Source: Morella rubra (taxonomy: Eukaryota; Streptophyta; Magnoliopsida; Fagales; Myricaceae). Taken from it: a stretch of DNA of 64,000 nt. The first letter of the stretch is position 1. Each line of letters starts with the position of its first letter. Shown here in pieces: positions 55,130-64,000 of the stretch. The notes beneath the pieces were generated by a model, which saw only the letters and a program-made list of their open reading frames with translations, was not told the DNA's origin and made no database searches. Location of the stretch: the NCBI GenBank assembly GCA_003952965.2, contig CM025853.1:20816348-20880347 (forward strand), given 5' to 3'. A program made the position numbers and the translations under genes.

Positions 55130-57560
55130 CTAAGAATGGGCCAAATCCATTAAACAAAAAATAGTTTCTTCCATTCTGTTCAAATATTCCACATACCAAA
55201 CCAAAAGTAGCAACATGATGAATCGACTAAAAGAGAGAAGGAATTTGCACACTTGTTTCCAATCGCCATTGGAAGCTCCATCTTTGATGTTGTTTGAGGA
55301 ATATAGAATTTGCACAGAAAAGGGAGAAGGAAGAGACATCCCTTTCCTCCCTCACACATTACATAGTGCAAGACATAGTTGATCACACGTATGGCAAATC
55401 TCAACTACCATAAACTCCACTGAATCTTTCCATAGCTACACAAATCCTAATCTTAGTATCCTTTAACACTCCTCCTCAAGTTGGAGCATATATGTCCTAT
55501 GAGCTCAACTTGGAACAAATATATTCTAACCAATCTCTTGAAGAAACTGTTTTATCCTGATTATCACGTTTGCACTAAATCTCATTACTACTGCTTCTTA
55601 CTCTTCCATATTACGAAATTACCTCTCAGGAAAGTACAATATCCAGTAGTGGACCTTTAATTTGAAGGAGAACTTGTCCAATCATCATTGATAAAATCTT
55701 CCACTATAAAGTGCCAATTTGGTCTATATAATAATCCAAGTCCAGGAATTTGTTTGAGATAACGAATAATGCGAGTCACAGCATCCTAATGAAAAACCTT
55801 ATGAACTTCTAAGGAAATATCACAACATGTGAAATATTTGGTCTTTTATGGTTAAATCATTCAAAATAGCAACCGATTGATGATGTCTGTTGGGTTCTTC
55901 AAATACTGCACCATCATCCTTCGAAAGTTCTTGATTAGGATCCACAGGAACAAAGGTCGAGCACCTAGCAAGCTAGTTTCCTCCAACAAATGAAGAATAG
56001 ATTTTATTTGAGACAAGGAATTACTTTTCGACGATCTAGCAACCTAGTAGCGAAACTAGGACCAAATTTGAAAGGGGACGAATTCTTAAGGTAAAATGAC
56101 AATTTTTTTTCCCTATGTAATGCAAAAAATGTCTTTAAGAGTTAAAATATTGAAAATTAAGAACTAAAAGTATTAAAAATATTGGAGTAATAGCATGATG
56201 CCAATCAAGGGTAAATAGCATGAGTATAGTTTGGAGTAATAATTACGTCTTAGAGTTCTGTGTTTCTCATCATTTATATAATGACAGCAAGTAAAGACAC
56301 TCTTGACACACAATATGCTATGAATTAAAACAGAAATTATTTTCAGGAGAACGACAATGTCTTAGAGATACTGAGTGGCTTTGAAGTTGACAAACTATCT
56401 AAAGGTGTCAATTAAAAATAATTTCAGTAGTTATCCATGCATCTGGTGAAACTGGATTCAAAGTGAATAACTGAAAAGCGTGTATCCATTAATCAGTATT
56501 AAATATGTAGCAGTGATAAATTGGAAACAAGTTTTATATGCTTAGGAAAAAAAGAAAAAGAAAATAAGCTTTATATAGTTTTAATTATTAGGAAACAATG
56601 AATTACAAATTTGATTCACTAAGATTAATGAGTAAATCACTAAGAGTGGCTAGTTGGCCTGGGCCTAATGGGTGTCGGGCCAAGCCAACTTATGAAAAAA
56701 AAAAAAAAAAACACATGTAATATTTTTTTTTTGGGCGGAGCAATGGGTGGTGGCCGTCCTGGTTCGCTACCTCTTGCTTCCACCCTTGTAGCAACCTCAA
56801 TGCCAAGAAAGTATTAAAGTTTTTCCCCAAGTACCAATTTGGTGAAAAACAACTATTTTGACTTCCATTGCTGTCCTCCAATCTAGATCAGATTATGCAT
56901 CCTTCAATGTCTTAGGAATTAAAATGTGGAAAAACCGTGAAGTAAAAATATGAGAGGAAACAAAATGCCTAATGGGATGTTTGGTGATACAAAAGTGGGG
57001 CACCTTTTCGAAGAGCAGTAGGCCGTGAAGAGGAATCACCGAGCAAACCTGGATTGAAAATTCAAAAGTAGACAGACGGTGGGGCTCAGTACGTTGTGGC
57101 TATGAAAGAGAATACGTACACCAGTAGGGAACTATAGAACGGGAAGGCACGTTACCTGGGGGGAAGGAATGATGGGGAATCAATATCAAGGGAAGGAGTT
57201 GAGGTTTTCGAAAGGGAAACCGAAAGACAAGGTGTAAAATTACCTTCAAAAGAATGAGGCTATCATATCGATAACCTTTCTGAATTTGAAAGTAACCACT
57301 TAAAGAACACACATCTGGAACGTTGCTCGGGGATCAAGCTTGTCAAAGCCGGGACCTATGTTTTGCATGTAACATATAAATCCAAAAATCTTGAACGAGT
57401 AAAGAGATGCATTAGCTAAAATAGTAGATGAACATCCGAGAATTATTTGAGATAGCAAGCAGTGAGAATTGGATCACCTAAAAAATGCTTAGGGACATTC
57501 ATTTAATGCATGAGAGTTTGAGTGACATCCAATTGATCATCTCAAAAGAGCTTGATAGGT
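55130..57560 (-). mobile_element. Ty1/copia retrotransposon relic
   Basis: On the minus strand, in copia order: an integrase end (NVPKHFLGDPILTACYL, about 57502-57447), the integrase-RT linker (FDKLDPRAT and QKGYR, about 57350-57240), the end of RT (PVDPNQELSKDDG, near 55940) and TRIIRYLKQIPGLGLLY (about 55790-55720), then a polypurine tract TTGAGGAGGAG at 55479-55469 and an LTR start TGTTAAAGGATAC at 55468. The RT core with its catalytic motif is not visible; 56060-57000 holds unrelated AT-rich sequence and a GC-richer insert near 56640-56900. Stops and shifts are frequent. The 3' LTR end toward 55130 is approximate and no 5' LTR was found. Confidence 0.75.
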
Positions 57561-59085
57561 TTTTCACTGTATAATTGATAAACTTGTTACCTCTAGAAAC
57601 ATTTTCAACCATAAATGCTTGTGTAATTATTTCATAGCATGCAACAACATTTTTTTTTTATTACATTAGACCTAATTTTCCTTACTACTCAGGATCTGGA
57701 TATAATACTTTTTTAATCAACAAATCCTATAATAGATTGTTTGTCTATCGACATAGACCAAATCTAAACAATTGCAAAATAGCAAGTTCATAAATTTAGA
57801 AAATGATTATACAACAAAAAATAGGACAAAGTTTTTAGATATCTACTATATTTTTTTTTTTGGCATATCTACTAGATATATTTTCTTTCCGATTCACTTT
57901 ATTAATATAATTACTTTTTAGTATTTTGAACTTTTTTTTTTTTTTTGCAAATGTCAACCACTGTTCTTCACATGCTTCTTTTTCGAATAAGTATTTAAAA
58001 AACATCTTAAAAAATTTAAAATCTCTATTATGTTTTAAAGATTTTAAAGTTAATCTAGGTATAGGGATGCAATTGATAATTGAGATGATGTTCGGTTGCA
58101 AAAAATCATCAAAATTTGTAAAAAATTTGATGGTGCTGTAAGTATTTAGGCATATTGGAGTTTTAGTTGTGTTATGCAAAATGTTAAAGATATTTGATTG
58201 TAAGTTGATTTTTATTAGAATTTGTAAAAAATATAAAAAGAGATGATTCGAGGAAATTTTTTAATAAAAGATGTTGGAGTTTGGTGAAAAAGTATAGAAA
58301 AAGAAGATTTAATTAAATTTTGTTTATAAAAAAGTATTGGAGTTTGTGTGAAAAGTTGTTAAAATTTAGATGAATAAATGCTGAAGTTTGTGTTGATTTT
58401 TTGAGATTTTAGATATTTTGTTGTGAAGTTTTTTACTTTCAAAATATGCACTCAAAATAATGACTTTTTCTTCCTAGCCCATATCACCTTATCAAAGATA
58501 AATCAATTAATTCTTTGTTTAGACAAAAGAAATAGTTACTGGTGTTTTTTCTACCTAATTTCATACAGGTTAAAGTCTCTGTGTTCTTTTATGAAAAATC
58601 CAGCATAATTTTCCTTGAATTTCTTAAATATTTTCCATAGCATTTCTAGTGCAGCAATATTTTTTAATAGATGTCAAAATGATCTCTATAAAACAAGAAA
58701 ATAAACTAAGAATTTTTTTTTTTGGAAATATGCACCTAATTTGTACGAGAAATTCCCAAAAATATATATCTCAAATTTGAAGCAAAAAGAAATATACATA
58801 ACTATTAGACCATTTGACATTTTATTTTATAATTTTTGTAAATTTGTTTCTCATTGGCTATTGGATTTGGGACATTTTTGCGCACCAAAACAAACAAATA
58901 GAATTCAAGTTCCACGTTGCATTCTTGAATCACACTCCAGACCATCACTTGTCTGCTTGACCCGACCCATCTCTTTCCACCCAATACATACAAAATCGCA
59001 TCTACAGTCGCGTTTGCGTCGGAACTCCAAAACCCTGATTCTCCCTCTGTTTCTCTCCCTCAGTCTCCACTCTCCGTAGTTCAGC
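57561..59085. other. Spacer and 5' flank of the IleRS gene
   Basis: AT-rich to about 58880, with the interspersed repeat listed separately. 58900-59085 is less AT-rich and probably holds the promoter and a pyrimidine-rich leader (CTCCCTCTGTTTCTCTCCC) just before the ATG; no clear TATA box. Confidence 0.5.
58190..58430 (+). repeat. AT-rich interspersed repeat, copy 2
   Basis: Matches the reverse complement of 12200-12430: shared blocks include GTTTGGTGAAAAA, AGAAGATTT, GTATTGGAGTTTGTGTGAAAA and GTTAAAATTT. Non-coding. Confidence 0.6.
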
Positions 59086-62000
59086 ATGGACGAAGTTTGT
59101 GAAGGGAAGGACTTCTCCTTCCCCAAACACGAGGAGACCATCCTCGAGTTGTGGACGGAGATCAAGGCCTTCGAGACCCAGCTGGAGCGCACCAAGGACC
59201 TGCCGGAGTATATCTTCTACGACGGGCCTCCCTTCGCAACGGGGCTCCCTCACTACGGCCACATCCTGGCTGGGACTATCAAGGACATTGTCACCCGCTA
59301 CCAATCCATGAACGGCTACCACGTCACTCGTCGCTTCGGCTGGGACTGCCACGGCCTTCCCATCGAGAATGAGATTGACAGCCGCCTTGGCATCAAGAAA
59401 CGCGAAGACGTTTTGAAATTGGGCATCGATAAGTACAACGAGGAGTGCAGGAGCATTGTCACAAGGTGTGGTTTTTGTATTTTGTCAATCGGTCATTGGT
59501 TTCTTTGGCTTGCTATCGCATATCTAGCATTCATTCTTGTTCTCTTGGTTGGCAGGTATGTGACAGAATGGGAGAAGATTGTGTGGCGGACAGGACGGTG
59601 GATTGATTTCAAGAATGGTTACAAGACTATGGACTTGAACTACATGGAGACTTTGTGGTGGGTCTTTGGCCAGCTTTATGCCAAGGGTCTTGTGTATAAG
59701 GGTTACAAGGTTTGTTTGGAGTATCTTCATCTAAATTTGTTTTTTGGAATCGGTTTATCAAGTGTGTAGGAGCTAGTTCTATGTTTTTTAGTGATTTACT
59801 GTGAAGGAGTATGGTTGCTGAATTGTGTAGCGGAGGTGTCAAGCATAAGCTTCTTCATATTCTAATTTGGATAATGAGTTTCCCATTGAATTAATGCGTG
59901 TCATTATGGGGTGATAATGGAACTGCAGGTTCCATTCCGAGTTCCTTTTGGTATTATACATGGGTTGACCTTCTGGTGTTGGTGGTTCTTTTTATGTATT
60001 CTAGACAATTCTACTGAGAGGAAGTCAAGGCTTTTAGTTCTAAAGTTTAGTCTTTTAATCGTTAGAGTCAACTGTATTCTATTCAAGGCATCTAAACTTT
60101 TGTTTTAGGTTTAAATAAGTGTAGTCTTATAGTGGTTGTCATTGATGCTGAAAGGTTATCACACAGGATTAGATCAAATTCTCTTGATTTTTTTAGGCTA
60201 GATGAGATCATTCTGATATGAAATGTTTATTTTATTTTTGAAATGTTTATTTTATTTTATTTTTCCTGGTGTTTGGAGATGGCTGAATTGTAATTTTTTA
60301 AAGTGAGTGCAATTTTTTCAGGGTGGATTTTAATTTTACACTGGGTTCAATTGATGAAAATTTATGAATATCTTTGGCAGGTCATGCCCTACAGCACTGG
60401 TTGTAAGACGCCTCTATCAAATTTTGAAGCTGGTCTGGATTATCGGGTTTGTGATCTAAAACACCCATTTACCATTCATATATTTGTGTTGTGTTACTGA
60501 GATGCATTATTTTGCTCTTTCTATCAAATTTTGTTTTGGGAAAGATTTCATCTAAATTTGGTTGTGATTGGTCACCATTGGCCAACCAGTTAAATTCCTG
60601 TTGGTCACGCCTTTGTTGTGCTTCATCTACCATTTAGGTTTGGAGACTAATTTTTATGACTATTGTTTATATAATCTTGATTTTTTTTCAATTATCTAAC
60701 GTACCTGGTGTGAAACAGGATGTACCTGACCCGGAAATAATGGTGGCTTTTCCAATAATTGGCGATCCACATAAGGCAGTTTTTGTTGCTTGGACAACAA
60801 CTCCATGGACCCTTCCGAGTAACCTTGCTCTTTGTGTAAATGCAAATTTTGTCTATGTGAAGGTGAGTTTAGTATGTTCTATCAAACTCTATATTGAAAT
60901 CCTCACTATGTCATATACGTTCATTTCTATTACATGCACAAGTGCTCTCTGAACCTCACAATTAGGTCACTCATCACAAACGGCTCTCCCAGTGGTGTTA
61001 CTCTAGCCCCAGGGTTCCCGTGACTAGGTTGAGTATTACAAATGTTTTCTTAAGCAAATCTGGCGTTTAGAATGAGGATCCTGTTCCCATAACTAGATTG
61101 AGTGTTATAGTACAACAGTTTTAGCAATTTTAGCCGTGAGAATAGGATGATTATATTGGTTGTAATTGTATTGTGTGAATAAACTCCTAGAGGTGAATGA
61201 TGCTTGGTTTTTCACGTCATTTCTTTTTGGCTGGGGGTTGGATTCAGGCTTATATACTAGTTTTTGACACTTAAGTACATGTTGTATTCCCAATTCATAA
61301 TAGTAGTACATTGTTGAGTGGCCTGTTTACTGATCATATTCGATGGATTAAAAACTTTCTTTAGCCCTTTTATGGGCACAAATTTGCATGTGTTCTTTCT
61401 AGTTGAAAAATAAAAGATATGGTATAGATAGGACAGTTACTGTAGGAGGTCTACCCGATGAATTGACATTGTTTCTCTGTGATTGGTAGCATGTTTTCTC
61501 TGTTTCTGGTTATTAATTCTTCATTTAGGTTACACATGGTATGTTCTTTCTTATGAGTTATTTCTAGTATCTAACTTGAGGTGAGAAAGAATACCAGGTG
61601 CGCAACAAGTACTCTGGAAAAGTATTTGTGGTTGCTGAATCTCGTTTGTCAGCTCTACCTAGTGAGAAGCCAAAACCAAATATAGCTAATGGGTCTGTTC
61701 ATGACTCCAAGCAATCAAATCTGAAGAACAAGGGATCCACAGGTGGGAAAGCTGGAGATGTGGTGGATTCTTTTGAAGTGTTGGATAAAGTCTCTGGAGC
61801 ATCGCTGGTGGGAATGAAGTGAGTGCTACTTTATTTTTTGTCGTGATGATTGTCAGTTTCTAGATTACTTCCAGATGATAACTAGTGTTGTTGGAAATTC
61901 TTTCTGAGTAAAGTATGTTTGCATTATGGGGTTTTGGGTCTACTGATCTATGCGAATCTGTACGCAGGTATGAACCTTTGTTTGATTATTTTGCGGAGTG

Positions 62001-64000
62001 CTCTGACTCTGCATTTAGAGTTATTGCCGACAATTATGTTACCGATGACAGTGGCACAGGCATTGTGCATTGTGCTCCAGCAGTTTGCATTGATAAGCAT
62101 TGTGCTCCAGCATTTGGTGAAGATGATTATCATGTTTGTGTGAAATTGAGTGCAGAAGGTGTGTTTTTTTTTTTTTGGCTTTTCTTTTCTGCATTCAGTT
62201 AATGGTTTGGAGTTCACATTTAATGATGTGATTTAATACTGTACAATGAGATTGTGTGTGTGTTCTACTTTGTTCTTTTTTTTTTGATAAGTAAGTTAAA
62301 CTTTATTAAAGAAGAATGTTTACAGTACAAGAGATTATACTGAAAACATCTAGAGCATACAAGCTAAAAGCATAGAAAATCTGGAAAACCCAAAAAAGGA
62401 CACCCTAAAACTGAATTAGCCCAATGTGGCTAAAATTCTACTTTGTTCTGAATTTGACATTGTAAAAATGTGGCTCTCATGAAATTAGTTTTTTTTTTTT
62501 TTTGAATTGGTTCCTATGTTTTTTGTGGTTTTGATGAAGTATCTCTAGTCTATGTTGGAATGTTCTTATGTTAATTATTTTTATCTTACATGATTTCTTC
62601 TATATATTTGGCTTGTCCATTTCAGTTGTTGTCCAGATGTGTGTCTCAGACATTTTGATTAGTGCACTATCCTTTCACTTCCTATTCCCTTCACTTCAGC
62701 TTGGGTTAGTTGTGAGAGGATCTCCTTTGATTGTGGTTGTCTTTTATGTCCTCTACTTATTTGTCTCAAAGAGTACAAGATTGAGGATGTAAGAAGCTAT
62801 GAAGGAGGGTAAATAGATTAGTCTATATTTTGTGAGAGAAGAAGAGAGAGGAATGGGGGAATATTTTGTTTGACCATGGCCTTTTCATAATTATAGCTTT
62901 TTGCAAAGATCATCTTGGAAACTATGACAGTGATTTGTAACAATTCTCAATTATATGTCAGTTTTTGTCTTGCCTCATTACTTGTTTGTTCGTTGACATA
63001 GTTTTGTAGGTGGTGTCACTTGGTGAAGTTGAATGCTGTGTTTCTTCGATTGTATCTGCATTGATGCACCGCACATCCTAAGCTTTATGCGATGGAGTCG
63101 ATAATTGACTAGTCATTTATGTTGTGTTACAATTGTTTGTTTATGTACAGTTTTCTACGTCGCCACTTACCCCAATATGCTAGAACTGTGATGTTTTTTT
63201 TTATTGTTGTCTCTTTATTCTAGTTATCCCTGACTGGGCATTTCGTTTCAAATGTTTGATGTTTGATCCCCACGATGAATTGGCAACACATGTTGTTTAC
63301 TATCCTGAGCTCCTGCTACTTCATGTTTTGCTTTATTTTGTTGTATTGTAGGGAGAAAATTTGATTGTAGCCGTTGATGATGATGGCTGCTTTACTGCAA
63401 AAATTACTGACTTCAGCGGGCAGTATGTAAAAGATGTAGATAAGGATATCGTTGAAGCAGTTAAGGTAAGGTCTAACAGTTTGATTTTGAGGTTGCTTAG
63501 ACACTGTTAATAATATGTTAGGGAGGGTATCCATCTGAAGCTTTTTTCGTTGATGGTATAAATATCTTGTATGATAAATACCTCGAAGCTGTCCGTGTCA
63601 GTTTATTTGTACCATACCCTTAAACCTATGTCTTGGCATAAAAATTAGGTATCATTGTTGATTCCATATTTCATTGATGAATAATGTTAATTATATAAAA
63701 AAAAAAACGTTGACGAATAATGTTAAGAAGAGAAGTGTGAAATCATGGTGGTATGTGTCAAATTTTGTTCTGTGGTAATTTTTTGTATCTTCTCAGGGCA
63801 AAGGCCGCTTGGTTAAGTTTGGGACCTTTATGCATTCTTATCCCTTTTGCTGGAGATCCAAAACTCCTCTTATTTATAGGGCAGTACCAAGCTGGTAAGT
63901 GCATATTTACCAACCTTTTCTTTAACCTTAACTACCATTACACTGATGCTGTTCTCCTGTTTAGTTTTCGAACCCTGATTGGTTGTGAGCCAAAGTGTTT
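59086..64000 (+). CDS. IleRS: Isoleucyl-tRNA synthetase, cytosolic type, 5' part of the gene (runs off the window)
   Basis: Exons joining in frame: 59086-59465, 59556-59709, 60381-60446, 60719-60862, 61598-61818, 61968-62158; then 63352-63465 and 63797-63894, with at least one small exon between 62159 and 63351 that I could not place. The class I HIGH motif is HYGH (56-59) after [12 protein letters not shown]; the CP1 editing domain shows [11 protein letters not shown] (225-235) and [10 protein letters not shown]...FGEDDY. The enzyme charges tRNA-Ile with isoleucine and edits valine. There is no transit peptide: the coding start [12 protein letters not shown] goes straight into the catalytic domain, as in the cytosolic enzyme. 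The KMSKS motif and anticodon domain lie beyond the window. An unusual 10-residue repeat sits in the editing domain (about 356-365). Confidence 0.9.
62068..62112 (+). repeat. 30-base in-frame repeat in the IleRS editing domain
   Basis: CATTGTGCTCCAGCA occurs at 62068-62082 and 62098-62112, separated by GTTTGCATTGATAAG. The reading becomes [15 protein letters not shown] where other IleRS proteins have a single HCAPA before FGEDDY. The exon stays open. Confidence 0.85.
62263..62449 (-). mobile_element. 5'-truncated L1-type retroposon with 14-base target duplication in an IleRS intron
   Basis: TTCTACTTTGTTCT stands at 62263-62276 and 62436-62449. Between them, reading on the minus strand, is about 160 bases ending AACTTACTTATCA plus a run of A, the same 3' end as near 17428-17447. 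This is a textbook target-primed insertion, truncated at its 5' end and lacking any coding part. Confidence 0.8.

Overview
The window reads as nuclear DNA of a eudicot plant, probably a woody rosid. It is AT-rich and gene-sparse. The genes have GT-AG introns, the protein families are plant-type, and the spacers are full of LTR, LINE, SINE and MITE debris. L1-like tails ending in TTACTTATCA plus poly(A) fit this; the placement below eudicot is inference.

Layout. (1) Bases 1-10549 hold a minus-strand Ty3/gypsy chromovirus of Tekay/Del type: 3' LTR (cut by the window edge), polypurine tract, an extra proline/arginine-rich ORF, integrase plus chromodomain, RT-RNase H, protease, gag, primer binding site and a complete 5' LTR. 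Its LTRs differ by only about 1-2 percent by eye, yet gag-pol has many frameshifts. (2) 10550-14200 is AT-rich spacer with microsatellites and MITE-like repeats. (3) 15313-22277 is a complete six-exon inositol transporter gene of the INT1 (tonoplast) type. (4) 22278-39580 has no gene I can support. It contains two large tandem duplications: a nested one at 23826-29420, and another at 31395-37465 whose second unit carries two MITEs absent from the first. (5) 39654-41123 is a two-exon DUF1685 gene. (6) 43886-45598 is an intronless P-class PPR gene. (7) 50472-53639 is a six-exon membrane-anchored glutathione peroxidase (GPX3-like), with a small possible membrane-protein ORF facing away from it. 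(8) 55130-57560 is a decayed minus-strand Ty1/copia relic. (9) From 59086 to the window end lie the first exons of cytosolic isoleucyl-tRNA synthetase.

The host genes have unrelated jobs (vacuolar inositol export, unknown nuclear or cytosolic protein, organellar RNA metabolism, peroxide removal, translation) and each appears to have its own promoter. Nothing suggests a cluster or pathway. The most notable points are a 30-bp in-frame repeat in the editing domain of the IleRS gene, the filled and empty MITE sites in the 31-37 kb duplication, a retroposon insertion reduced to its tail inside INT1 intron 1, and the extra ORF of the chromovirus. No undescribed defence or metabolic system was found.
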